Of a stretch of 37,383 nt of DNA, positions 8,662-17,435 are shown piece by piece. The notes under the pieces are model-generated. The model was not told the DNA's origin, did no database searches, and was given only the letters and a program-made list of their open reading frames with translations. Source of the DNA: Nitrosomonadaceae bacterium. Its GTDB lineage: Bacteria; Pseudomonadota; Gammaproteobacteria; Burkholderiales; Nitrosomonadaceae. Every line of letters begins with the position of its first letter. Position 1 is the stretch's first letter. The stretch spans positions 1-37,383 of the forward strand of contig CAKKRD010000061.1 of NCBI GenBank assembly GCA_919902515.1. The letters are read 5' to 3'. Made by a program: the position numbers and the translations under genes.

Positions 8662-10527
8662 ATGACAAGCACCATTAATTTGGAGGGGAAGACCTTGAGT
8701 TCAACAATAACCAAGTTGAACGCTCCGCTAACGCAAGCGTTTGATTCTCAATTATCAAGCGAATTGCCGCTAGCAGCAGCCCCAACACCAACGACGTGCA
8801 ACGTACAAGCTCAGCGGTTGGCGGACTTCGACACCCTAACGGCGGCCTTGGAATACGCGGCAAGCGGAACCACTGGGTTTAATTTTTATGATGCCAAGGG
8901 GAGCCTGCGTTCGGTTCTTCCCTACCAGGCATTAAAGCAAAACGCCCTGACCTCGGCGCAGCGTCTGTCAGGCCTTGGTCTGGCTCGTGGTGATCGTGTG
9001 GCACTTATTGCCGACACCACACCGGAGTTTGTCGAGTTGTTCTTCGCTTGTCGCTATGCCGGGCTAATTCCTTTCGCGATGCCAGTTCCGGTCAATCTCG
9101 GCAGTCATGTGGTATATGTCCAACAACTTCGTGGAATACTCGAAGGCAGTAAAGCAAGCGCTGCGCTGGCTAACGTAGATTATATTAACTTTCTCAGAGA
9201 GGCTGCTGAAGGGGTGCAAGGGTTGCAATGGGTTGGGACACCTGAGGAGCTGGGGAAACTGCCCGCTCTGGATGTGACGCCACAGCCAAACCACCCTGAT
9301 GAAATTGCTTACCTCCAATTTACCTCAGGCAGCACCCGTGCTCCGCGCGGAGTCATCATTACCGAACGAGCATTGATGAGTAACCTACAGGGGATTGTTC
9401 GTAGCGGGTTGGAGATACGCCTTGGTGATCGCTGTGCATCCTGGCTGCCCTTTTATCATGATATGGGGTTGGTGGGTATGGTGATGGCACCGATGGTTGC
9501 GCAGGTCTCTGTCGACTATTTGGCTACGCGCGATTTTGCAATCAGGCCGCTGCAATGGTTGAAGCTGATCAGCCGCAACCGTTCTACGGTTGCATTCAGT
9601 CAACCATTCGGCCTCAAACTCTGCACTCTGCGGGTTCGTGATTCTGACCTGGAAGATCTCGATCTTAGTTGCTGGCGTGCAGCGGGCGTTGGTGCAGAAA
9701 TGATACGACCAGATACCTTAAGAAATTTTGCAGAGAAATTTGCCCCGGCAGGCTTTGATGCACGCGCCTTCCTGCCTTGCTATGGTCTGGCGGAATCAAC
9801 CCTTGCGGTTACTTTTTCCAAAGTTGGCGAAGGTTTCAAGAGCTTACAGATTGATGCTGGAATGCTAGTGGATAGGAAGATGGCGGTACGGTTGCAAGCG
9901 GAAGGCAGGAAATACAACGAGTTTGTGAACTGTGGCCGTGCTCTGCCGGGACATATGGTCAAGGTTGTCGACGATGCAGGGCAGGAGTTATCTGACCTGA
10001 AGCTGGGCAGCGTGCTGGTGAATGGCAGCAGCATCATGACGGGTTATTTCAATAACCCAGAAGACACCCGGAAAACGCTGCAGCCCGGCCATTGGCTGGA
10101 TACCGGTGATCTTGGTTTTCTCTTTGAAGGGGATCTGTATGTTACTGGTCGCCGCATAGATGTCATTATTGTTAACGGGCGCAATATACGCGCTCAGGAT
10201 ATAGAAGAACTTGCCGAGCAACAGCCTGAGGTAAGAACCCGGGAAGCATCTGCCTTTGGTATAACCGACGCCAACGACGCGACGACAATCGTGCTGGTCA
10301 TAGAGTGCCGTCTGACTTCAGTAACGGATCGGCAGTCTCTTACCAGCCGGCTGCAACGACTGGTGTATATGGCATTTGGCGTTAACTGCCTGGTTGAACT
10401 GGTCCCGCCACACACCCTGCCGCGCACTTCTTCCGGGAAGCTGTCGCGCTTTGCTGCTCGCCAGGGTTTCATACAACGGACAAACCTGACAGATCATCAG
10501 CTATCAGTCGAGTCCGGAGACAAATAG
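8662..10527 (+). CDS. Fatty acyl-AMP ligase / acyl-ACP synthetase
   Basis: An ANL-superfamily adenylating enzyme of 621 residues that should activate a fatty acid with ATP and pass it to the acyl carrier protein encoded two genes downstream. Motifs seen are FTSGSTRAPRG (220-230), LPFYHDMGLVG (262-272), CYGLAEST (373-380), TGDLG (481-485) and the A10 lysine K593 in PRTSSGKLSR. The overall pattern is that of fatty acyl-AMP ligases. It corresponds to the acyl-ACP synthetase of the Caulobacter ceramide cluster by context. The ATG at 8662 has a modest AAGAAAG site. An in-frame TTG at 8695 has a stronger GGAGGGG (8682-8688), so the true start may be 11 codons later. It is first gene of the operon, 7 bases before the reductase gene. 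Confidence 0.88.
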   Translation: MTSTINLEGKTLSSTITKLNAPLTQAFDSQLSSELPLAAAPTPTTCNVQAQRLADFDTLTAALEYAASGTTGFNFYDAKGSLRSVLPYQALKQNALTSAQRLSGLGLARGDRVALIADTTPEFVELFFACRYAGLIPFAMPVPVNLGSHVVYVQQLRGILEGSKASAALANVDYINFLREAAEGVQGLQWVGTPEELGKLPALDVTPQPNHPDEIAYLQFTSGSTRAPRGVIITERALMSNLQGIVRSGLEIRLGDRCASWLPFYHDMGLVGMVMAPMVAQVSVDYLATRDFAIRPLQWLKLISRNRSTVAFSQPFGLKLCTLRVRDSDLEDLDLSCWRAAGVGAEMIRPDTLRNFAEKFAPAGFDARAFLPCYGLAESTLAVTFSKVGEGFKSLQIDAGMLVDRKMAVRLQAEGRKYNEFVNCGRALPGHMVKVVDDAGQELSDLKLGSVLVNGSSIMTGYFNNPEDTRKTLQPGHWLDTGDLGFLFEGDLYVTGRRIDVIIVNGRNIRAQDIEELAEQQPEVRTREASAFGITDANDATTIVLVIECRLTSVTDRQSLTSRLQRLVYMAFGVNCLVELVPPHTLPRTSSGKLSRFAARQGFIQRTNLTDHQLSVESGDK

Positions 10528-10534
10528 CCAGCAT

Positions 10535-11449
10535 ATGCCTGGATTGTCGGTAGCAGTAACTGGTGCCACAGGTTTCATTGGTCGCGTACTGCTGCAATCC
10601 TTAGTCAGAGATGGGTGGGAAGTCCGCGCATTGACCCGGCGTTCCCAAACTGGGGATGGATCCATTACGTGGATTCAGGGTGATCTGGACGATCCGGCCG
10701 CGTTACAGAATCTGGTTCAAGGTGTTTCTGCTGTTGTACATTGTGCCGGCCAAGTTCGGGGCAGTTCTCTCGATGATTTCACCCGCACCAATGTGGAGGG
10801 TACCGCCAATCTTGTGCGCGCCTCGACACAGCAGGACATACCACCTCGTTTCCTCCTCATATCCTCACTTGCAGCCAGACAGCCGGAACTCTCCTGGTAT
10901 GCGACCAGCAAACATTTGGCCGAACAGATCGTGGCTGACCATTCAGACCTTATGCCGTGCGTAGTTTTTCGCCCGACTGCGGTTTATGGGCCTGGTGACA
11001 AGGAAATGAGCCCACTTTTCAGAGCGACTCAGCGCGGCGTATTGCCCATGGTAGGACGCTCTGCCATGCGTTTTAGTTTGCTACACGTTAATGATTTGGT
11101 CGCGGCTATCCTCTGCTGGCTTGCCACCAAGGTTCCCATACATGGTGTTTACGAACTCGATGACGGAATGCCGGGGGGGTATGATGGTCACTCCGTGGCT
11201 GCCATTGCCCAGGATGTCTGGCAGCGGCCGGTACGCTGTCTGTTTTTACCGGCATCACTGGTTTCGATGACCGCGAATGTTAATTTGTGTCTGGCACGGT
11301 TGCTGCATTATTCGCCGATGCTGACACCGGGAAAAGTCAGGGAATTACAGCACCCGGACTGGGTATGCGACATCACTCCCTTGATTCAGGCATTACCAGA
11401 TTGGCAGCCTTGCATGCGTCTGCGCGATGCTCTGCCGCAAGCGGCATAA
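10535..11449 (+). CDS. cerR: NAD-dependent epimerase-type reductase, CerR-like
   Basis: An extended short-chain dehydrogenase of 304 residues. It has the Rossmann motif TGATGFIG (9-16), a serine pair at 110-111, and the catalytic Y122 and K126 in WYATSK. The RPTAVYGPGD segment (around 147) is typical of the epimerase/dehydratase family. In Caulobacter an epimerase-type protein encoded beside spt and the ACP gene reduces the 3-keto group during ceramide synthesis. The same context here makes that the best assignment, but family membership alone does not define the substrate. It starts 7 bases after the ligase and is 30 bases before the ACP gene. Confidence 0.78.
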   Translation: MPGLSVAVTGATGFIGRVLLQSLVRDGWEVRALTRRSQTGDGSITWIQGDLDDPAALQNLVQGVSAVVHCAGQVRGSSLDDFTRTNVEGTANLVRASTQQDIPPRFLLISSLAARQPELSWYATSKHLAEQIVADHSDLMPCVVFRPTAVYGPGDKEMSPLFRATQRGVLPMVGRSAMRFSLLHVNDLVAAILCWLATKVPIHGVYELDDGMPGGYDGHSVAAIAQDVWQRPVRCLFLPASLVSMTANVNLCLARLLHYSPMLTPGKVRELQHPDWVCDITPLIQALPDWQPCMRLRDALPQAA

Positions 11450-11479
11450 CCCGCATAACATTTAAAGCTATCCCAACCC

Positions 11480-11731
11480 ATGTCAACTGATTACAGCGAT
11501 ATTCTGTCCAGGCTTTGTTTTCATCTTAAGCAATTTTCCAGCCCTGATGTGGTAATCGTACCTGAAACGGATCTGATCAATGAGTTGGCGATTGATTCCG
11601 TCAAGCTATTGAATTTGGTTATGGAAATCGAGGACGAGTTCGATATCTCCGTGCCGCTGAACGCCCTTGCGGATGTTCAGACCGTGCATGATCTTGCGAA
11701 TTTAATTCACCACATAAAGTCTGCGAAATAA
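11480..11731 (+). CDS. Dedicated acyl carrier protein
   Basis: An 83-residue acidic acyl carrier protein. The phosphopantetheine attachment serine is S40 in the motif IDSVKLLNLVMEIEDEF, which has DSV instead of the DSL of the housekeeping ACP. The C-terminal helix LADVQTVHDLANLIHHI is typical of the fold. Its stop codon overlaps the spt start codon (TAATG at 11729-11733), so translation is probably coupled. Encoded between the reductase and Spt, it most likely delivers the acyl chain to Spt. That is inferred from context and from the homologous Caulobacter ACP. Confidence 0.88.
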   Translation: MSTDYSDILSRLCFHLKQFSSPDVVIVPETDLINELAIDSVKLLNLVMEIEDEFDISVPLNALADVQTVHDLANLIHHIKSAK

Positions 11732-12918
11732 TGAGTTTACTAGACAAGCTGGATGCAGTTGCCGCAGCCAGAAAAGCGCTGCTGCCGGAAGGGCTTGATG
11801 TGTTCGGCATGCCGATAGAAGAGGTCTACTCTGCGACAGAAGCAAGAGTTGGCGACCGTCGCATACTGTTTCTGGGTACGAACAACTATCTCGGACTTAC
11901 TTTTGCACCCGAATGCCTGCAGGCGGCGCATGAAGCGCTTGATCGGGAGGGCACCGGCACCACCGGATCGCGCATGGCGAACGGCAGTTACAGTGGACAC
12001 CGCGCACTGGAGCGGGAGTTTGCAGACTTTTACCAGTGCCACTCGGGTATTGTATTCACTACCGGTTATCAGGCAAATCTTGCCATGATCTCTGGTCTGG
12101 CAGGTGCGGGTGATGTGGTTCTGATTGATGGTGACTCGCACGCAAGTATCTATGATGGCTGCCGTCTGAGTGGTGCTGAAATAATCCGCTTCCGGCACAA
12201 CGATGTGGCAGACATGGAAAAACGCCTCCGGCGCCTGGGGGAACGATCACAGTCCACACTGATCGTTGCTGAAGGCATCTACAGCATGCTGGGTGATCAG
12301 GCGCCGCTGGCAGAGATTGTCAGAATAAAAAATGCTTACAACAGCATTCTTCTTCTTGACGAGGCCCATTCGCTGGGAGTCTTGGGTAAAACTGGTCAAG
12401 GATTGGTGGAAGAAACGGGACTCATTGATGGGGTCGATTTCATCACGGGTACTTTCAGCAAAAGCCTCGGCAGTATCGGCGGCTACTGCGTGAGCAACCA
12501 TCCGCAACTCGATCAGCTGCGCTATATCAGCCGCCCATACATATTCACAGCATCGCCTTCGCCGGCTACCATTGCATCAACGCGGGCAGCGCTCAAACTA
12601 TTGCGCGATGGCACCGAGCTACGTCGGCAGCTCTGGCAAAATTCACGGCAACTCTATGCGCGGCTTGACGCGCTGGGCTATCAACTTGGACCGCAGCCCG
12701 GGCCGGTCATCGCGAACATACTGGATAGCCCCCAGCAGGCGCTGATGCTGTGGAAAGGTCTGCTGGATCATGGTATCTATGTCAATTTGATATTGCCGCC
12801 CGCTGCGCCCGAAGGGAAAGCACTGGTGCGTTGTAGTGTTAGTGCAGCCCACACCAGCGAACAGATGGATTATGTCGGAAATGTTTTTGCCGAGCTGCGC
12901 GAAAGTATCTTCCAGTGA
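11731..12918 (+). CDS. spt: Serine palmitoyltransferase
   Basis: A PLP-dependent alpha-oxoamine synthase of 395 residues that should condense L-serine with an acyl thioester to give a 3-keto-sphinganine. The PLP lysine is K244 in GTFSKSLGSIGGYC. D210 (LLLDEAH) and H137 (DSHASIYDG) fit the cofactor contacts. The segments CVSNHP, RPYIFTAS and RCSVSAAHT closely resemble Sphingomonas Spt as I remember it, more than BioF or Kbl. R367 matches the conserved arginine of Sphingomonas Spt (R390), but the position of its R378 is L355 here (LILPPAAP). No transmembrane segment is seen, as expected for a soluble bacterial Spt. It is the last gene of the tight four-gene run. Confidence 0.87.
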   Translation: MSLLDKLDAVAAARKALLPEGLDVFGMPIEEVYSATEARVGDRRILFLGTNNYLGLTFAPECLQAAHEALDREGTGTTGSRMANGSYSGHRALEREFADFYQCHSGIVFTTGYQANLAMISGLAGAGDVVLIDGDSHASIYDGCRLSGAEIIRFRHNDVADMEKRLRRLGERSQSTLIVAEGIYSMLGDQAPLAEIVRIKNAYNSILLLDEAHSLGVLGKTGQGLVEETGLIDGVDFITGTFSKSLGSIGGYCVSNHPQLDQLRYISRPYIFTASPSPATIASTRAALKLLRDGTELRRQLWQNSRQLYARLDALGYQLGPQPGPVIANILDSPQQALMLWKGLLDHGIYVNLILPPAAPEGKALVRCSVSAAHTSEQMDYVGNVFAELRESIFQ

Positions 12919-13081
12919 AGTCTTGAGTGGTCCAGGGTGGAATCTCTGTTCCACGGAATGCGGAACACGTCCCTATATTCCAATCATAAGATAGTTGACC
13001 TGATGACATTAACCTGGTGTCGCGCCGTATCAACGTGAAAACCTAACAAATAGAATAACTGATAATCCGCGAAACCAGGCT

Positions 13082-14806
13082 ATGCGCACCCTAGTCACCT
13101 ATATCATGGTCTTCCCCCAGCGCAGTGCGTTTGTGCTGATTGCGCTGTTGGCAGCGGGCATCGCCGAGGGGCTCAGTCTGACTGCCCTGCTTCCTTTACT
13201 GTCAGTTGCCGTGGGTGACGCCAGCAGCTCAGACACCGGGCGGGCAGTGGTACAGGCCATGCAAAGGATCGGCATCGAGCCGACTATAAGCACGATGTTG
13301 CTGATCATCGTCGGCGGCATGATTACCAAAAGCCTGATATTGCTGTTAGCCAACCGGCAGGTTGGCTATACCGTAGCGCATGTCGCGAGCAAGCTGCGCC
13401 AGGAGCTGATCGAGGCGCTACTGGCCAGCCGCTGGCAGTATTATCTGCGGCAACCCGCAGGTTCACTTGCCAACTCGGTTGCCACGGAAGCATACCGGGC
13501 GGCCCAGGGTTTTGAACATGCCGCCAACGTCGTAGCTCTATCAATCCAAGTGATAGTCTATAGCACGGTTGCCTTGTTCATCTCATGGGAAGTAACCCTT
13601 GCTTCCCTCCTTCTCGGCGCAGTCATGTTGCTGGTACTGCAGAATCTGGTACGTGCCGCGCGCAGGGCGGGTAACAAGCAGACACACCTGCTGCGCCATC
13701 TATTGTCTTATCTGGCTGATGTGCTTGCATCGGTGAAATCGCTGAAGGCCATGGCACGGGATAACGTCGCTGATGCCATCCTCCGCGATGAAACCAAGCA
13801 ACTGGAAAAAGCTACGCGTCGCGAAGTCATGAGCAGGGAAGCCTTATTGGCTCTGCAGGAACCCATACTTGCCACCTTGATCGCGGGCGGTTTGTATCTG
13901 GCCCTGGTGATGTGGCAGCTTTCCCTGCCTGCAGTGATGGTGATGGTGTTTCTGCTGACACGCATCCAGAGTCTGCTGAATAAAGCACAGCGGCGCTACC
14001 AGCATCTTGTGGCACAGGAAAGTGCCTATTGGGCATTACGCACAGCGATTGAAGAGGCGCGCGCCGCAGCCGAGAGAACCGCAGGTACGCAGCAGCCCAC
14101 CCTGCAACAGGGAATCAGTTTGCGTCACATCAGTTTCGATTATGACAAGAAATCAATATTCCAGGATCTGAACATCGAGATACCCGTGAATTCATTTACC
14201 TCAATCACGGGGCCGTCAGGGGCAGGTAAGAGTACTTTGCTTGATCTGCTGTGCGGACTGGCCGAACCCAAGTCGGGTGAAATTCTCGTTGATGGGGTAT
14301 CGCTGCGTGAAATAAACTTGCATCACTGGCGGCACATGATAGGTTATGTATCTCAGGACACCATCCTGCTGCACGATACGATTCTTAACAATGTCCTTAT
14401 CGGCGCACCTGCTTTGACCCAAGCGGATGCAGAACAGGCGCTACGTCAGGCGGGTGCCTGGGATTTTGTCAGCGCTCTTCCGGAAGGTATGCAGACGGTT
14501 GTGGGCGAGCGTGGCGGACTTCTTTCTGGCGGGCAGCGTCAACGTATTGCGATCGCCAGAGCGCTTGCCCATCGACCGCTTTTCCTGCTGCTCGATGAGC
14601 CGACCAGCGCTCTGGATCCGGACAGCGAGAGGATAATTTGCGAAACACTCCAGAGGCTGGCACAGAGCCTTACCGTTATCGCAGTATCGCATCAGCCTGC
14701 CGTGATCAATGCTGCTGGCCGCATATTTGTTCTCTCCAAGGGTAAGGCGGAGTTATTGCTGCCCGGTACTGCCAATAACTTAGCTGCTGCATGTGGAGCT
14801 GTGTGA
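13082..14806 (+). CDS. ABC half-transporter (membrane domain fused to ATPase)
   Basis: A 574-residue exporter-type ABC protein. The N-terminal 310 residues hold about six hydrophobic segments, for example near 16-44, 72-90, 147-185 and 262-295. The ATPase domain has Walker A GPSGAGKST (377-385), the Q-loop around SQD, signature LSGGQ (481-485), Walker B LFLLLDEP (500-507) and the H-loop H537. Such half-transporters work as homodimers and often move lipids, peptides or drugs. It lies 163 bases after spt on the same strand, so a role in flipping or exporting the lipid is a reasonable inference, not shown by sequence. A short hairpin GTGGAA/TTCCAC (12937-12954) lies in the gap. Confidence 0.88.
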   Translation: MRTLVTYIMVFPQRSAFVLIALLAAGIAEGLSLTALLPLLSVAVGDASSSDTGRAVVQAMQRIGIEPTISTMLLIIVGGMITKSLILLLANRQVGYTVAHVASKLRQELIEALLASRWQYYLRQPAGSLANSVATEAYRAAQGFEHAANVVALSIQVIVYSTVALFISWEVTLASLLLGAVMLLVLQNLVRAARRAGNKQTHLLRHLLSYLADVLASVKSLKAMARDNVADAILRDETKQLEKATRREVMSREALLALQEPILATLIAGGLYLALVMWQLSLPAVMVMVFLLTRIQSLLNKAQRRYQHLVAQESAYWALRTAIEEARAAAERTAGTQQPTLQQGISLRHISFDYDKKSIFQDLNIEIPVNSFTSITGPSGAGKSTLLDLLCGLAEPKSGEILVDGVSLREINLHHWRHMIGYVSQDTILLHDTILNNVLIGAPALTQADAEQALRQAGAWDFVSALPEGMQTVVGERGGLLSGGQRQRIAIARALAHRPLFLLLDEPTSALDPDSERIICETLQRLAQSLTVIAVSHQPAVINAAGRIFVLSKGKAELLLPGTANNLAAACGAV

Positions 14807-14864
14807 AGCTGCTCAAAACTGCTGTGACGTATTCATCTGCATGAACCGTTGGCAGGCAAAACCA

Positions 14865-17282
14865 CTACTCAAGTTCAAAGGCTGAAACACTGACCGGAAC
14901 ATCCTGCCAGTAGCGCCGGTGTCGCGCACGCCAGGTTTCAACCGTGACAGTGTTGCCGGCAAAACGCAGCAGCACCGCGCCATCAGTATCACTGCGCAGC
15001 AGCCTGCTGCCCTGGGCGCGGTAGCGTTCCATCACTTCTTCTCGCGGGTGGCCAAAGCGATTGCGATAGCCGACGGTGAATATTGTCAGCGCGGGATCCA
15101 CCTGCTGCACGAATTCCTCGATGGAAGAAGTCTTGCTGCCATGATGTGGCGCTACCAGCACGGTTGCAGAGAGCGCATCGCCGGCCCGGGCGAGCAGTTC
15201 GCGTTCGGATTTCTTTTCGATATCGGCGGGCAGCAGCACACTGCCGTGGACTGTGGTGATTTTCAATACGCAGCTTAAAGCGTTGGTCTTAAGCTTGGGG
15301 TTAGCGTAGTTTTGTTCCAGCGGATGCAGCATGTCGAAGCGCACCCCATCCCAGTTCCACGATTCGCCTGCACGACACATACGTTTATTGATAGTGGTTT
15401 GCTGAACTGGATGATCGGCTTTCAGGGATGACACCAGCCATTGCACCGGCACCGCATCCAGCACTGACAGCGCGCCGCCGCTGTGATCCGTGTCGGCATG
15501 GGATACGATCATGGTATCCAGTTGTCTGATGCCTTCGCCACGCAGGAAAGGGACAATGATGCGGTTGCCGCTATCGGCATCGGAATTGAAACCAGGTCCG
15601 GTATCGTAGAGCAGCGCATTATTTTCGGTGCGGGCCACGACTGCCAGCCCCTGGCCTACATCCAGCACGGTGAGCCACAATTCCCCGGCAGCCGGTCTCG
15701 GCGGCAGCAGCAGAAACATCGGCAACAGTGCCACCGCTCCCAGCCAGCGCGCGGGGAAGCCTGCGGCAAATCCCAATCCTCCTCCACCCGGCAACAACAT
15801 CCAGACGATGCCAGCCATGCCCGCCGCTATGGTCCAGGGTGGCGGCGCATGCTGACTCCAGACTGCTTGCGGTACCTCGCTCAACCAGCGCAACAGCTCC
15901 ATGCAGCCACTCAACGCCATGTGTGCAGGCAGCAACATGAAATCGAGCGGCGGCAATGCCGCCAGCAGCGTTAGCGGAACCACCACCAGGCTCACCAGCG
16001 GGATGGCGATGGCATTGGCAATCGGCGAGACCAGTGACACCTGCTGAAACATTGCCAGTAACGGCGGGATCAGGCCAAGAGTGATCGCCCACTGCACCCG
16101 CGCCCAACCGGTCAACCAGTGCATTCTGCCGATGCGCCCGACCGTCACCAGCATGATGATCGCAATCGCACCGAAAGACAGCCAGAAGCCGGGGGAGAGC
16201 ACTGCCCAGGGATCGAGCACCACCACCGCCAGCAAGGCCCAGGTCAGCACCGCTGTCGCAGAAGTCAGGCGTCCCAGCCACAAGGCGATAGCCACCACCG
16301 CGAGCATATAAACGGTGCGCTGCGCTGGTATCGCGAAACCGGCAAGTAATGCGTAGCCTAATGCCGCCGCCAGTCCGGTAACGGCTGCAGCTTTGCGTGC
16401 CGGCAGCCACAACGTCAGGTGATGGCTGCAGCGCCACAGCCAATATATCAGCGCGAATACCAGACTCGATACCATGGTCACGTGCAGCCCGGAGATGCTC
16501 ATGAGATGGTTGACGCCGGTGCGCGTGAATACCTGCCACTGCTCCCGCGGAATGGCGCGTTGTTCGCCTATCGCCAGCGCGACCAGGACGCCGCTATAAG
16601 CATGATCGGGCAGCGCCTGAATGAATCGTTCACGAATCTCCTGCCGCAGGCGCTCAATCCGGTAAGCAGGCCGGTTAACCATTTCGTCCAGGCGCAAATT
16701 ATCGTTAGCTTTGCGTACGTAACCGGTGGCACGGATGTTACGCTCCAGCATCGACGACTCGAAATCGAAACCGTGAGGGTTGCTGCTGCCATGCGGGCGC
16801 TTGAGCCGTGCTGTGAGCTGCCAGCGTTCACCTGCGTTGATCTGGGGCAGCAGGGCCTCGGCGTTGCCGGCATGCTTGCCGCGTTCCTTGTACCAGGCCA
16901 GTGAAATACGCGCGGGCACGATGGCGCCTTCGGTTAATACCTGCTCCACGTCGAATGTAAAGCGGGTAAAGAGTTCGTTGGTTTGCGGCAGTTCCGCCAC
17001 TACCCCGACGAGCTGAATATCGCGTCTTTCCCATTCATGCGGCAGTGCATCAGCCAGCCGCCAGTGAGCAAAAGCGGCTGCCCAGAAAAATCCTGCAGCG
17101 AGAAAAACCACAACCAGCAGAATTTTTCCCGCAGCGGTCAAAATGGGGGTCCGGCAGCGCCAGAGCAGGAATGCGGATACTGCACCGGGCAGCAGCACCC
17201 ATGCCCACGAGATTTCGGGCAATACGGCCTGCTGCTGGAGCAGAGCCGTTCCCAGAGCAAACGCAAGAATATTTGCTTGCAT
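14865..17282 (-). CDS. comEC: DNA internalization / competence protein ComEC (Rec2)
   Basis: An inner-membrane channel protein that brings single-stranded DNA into the cytoplasm during natural transformation. Reading from the ATG at 17282 (MQANILAFALG) gives 805 residues. A GTG start at 17339 would add 19 residues without hydrophobic or family character. The order is N-terminal membrane helices, an OB-like DUF4131 region, the multi-helix Competence domain (GEQRAIPREQW, HLMSISGLHVTM) and a C-terminal metallo-beta-lactamase-like domain. The last shows VLDVGQGLAVV, SHADTDHSGG and VAPHHGSKTS. It converges on the ABC transporter gene. Confidence 0.93.
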   Translation of the reverse strand: MQANILAFALGTALLQQQAVLPEISWAWVLLPGAVSAFLLWRCRTPILTAAGKILLVVVFLAAGFFWAAAFAHWRLADALPHEWERRDIQLVGVVAELPQTNELFTRFTFDVEQVLTEGAIVPARISLAWYKERGKHAGNAEALLPQINAGERWQLTARLKRPHGSSNPHGFDFESSMLERNIRATGYVRKANDNLRLDEMVNRPAYRIERLRQEIRERFIQALPDHAYSGVLVALAIGEQRAIPREQWQVFTRTGVNHLMSISGLHVTMVSSLVFALIYWLWRCSHHLTLWLPARKAAAVTGLAAALGYALLAGFAIPAQRTVYMLAVVAIALWLGRLTSATAVLTWALLAVVVLDPWAVLSPGFWLSFGAIAIIMLVTVGRIGRMHWLTGWARVQWAITLGLIPPLLAMFQQVSLVSPIANAIAIPLVSLVVVPLTLLAALPPLDFMLLPAHMALSGCMELLRWLSEVPQAVWSQHAPPPWTIAAGMAGIVWMLLPGGGGLGFAAGFPARWLGAVALLPMFLLLPPRPAAGELWLTVLDVGQGLAVVARTENNALLYDTGPGFNSDADSGNRIIVPFLRGEGIRQLDTMIVSHADTDHSGGALSVLDAVPVQWLVSSLKADHPVQQTTINKRMCRAGESWNWDGVRFDMLHPLEQNYANPKLKTNALSCVLKITTVHGSVLLPADIEKKSERELLARAGDALSATVLVAPHHGSKTSSIEEFVQQVDPALTIFTVGYRNRFGHPREEVMERYRAQGSRLLRSDTDGAVLLRFAGNTVTVETWRARHRRYWQDVPVSVSAFELE

Positions 17283-17435
17283 CAGCAGTTCCCACTCTGT
17301 GTGTGAATGGTTCACCCGAGAATTCTGTGGGTGATACACCGAAGCAGCTCAATGCTATCTGCTCCTAATTGATTCTAGGTCAAATAGATTCGTAGGGTAG
17401 TATAGTGGCCGGGTTATTTGCCACGTTGGTAGCTC

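Noticed and set aside
11731-12918. 8-amino-7-oxononanoate synthase (BioF) or 2-amino-3-ketobutyrate ligase (Kbl)
   Set aside because: The RPYIFTAS and RCSVSAAHT segments and the neighbouring ACP, acyl-ACP synthetase and reductase fit Spt better; no biotin or threonine genes are nearby.
15619-16539. A 306-codon open frame within comEC in another frame
   Set aside because: Low-complexity, glycine/arginine-rich translation without family similarity; the comEC frame explains the region.
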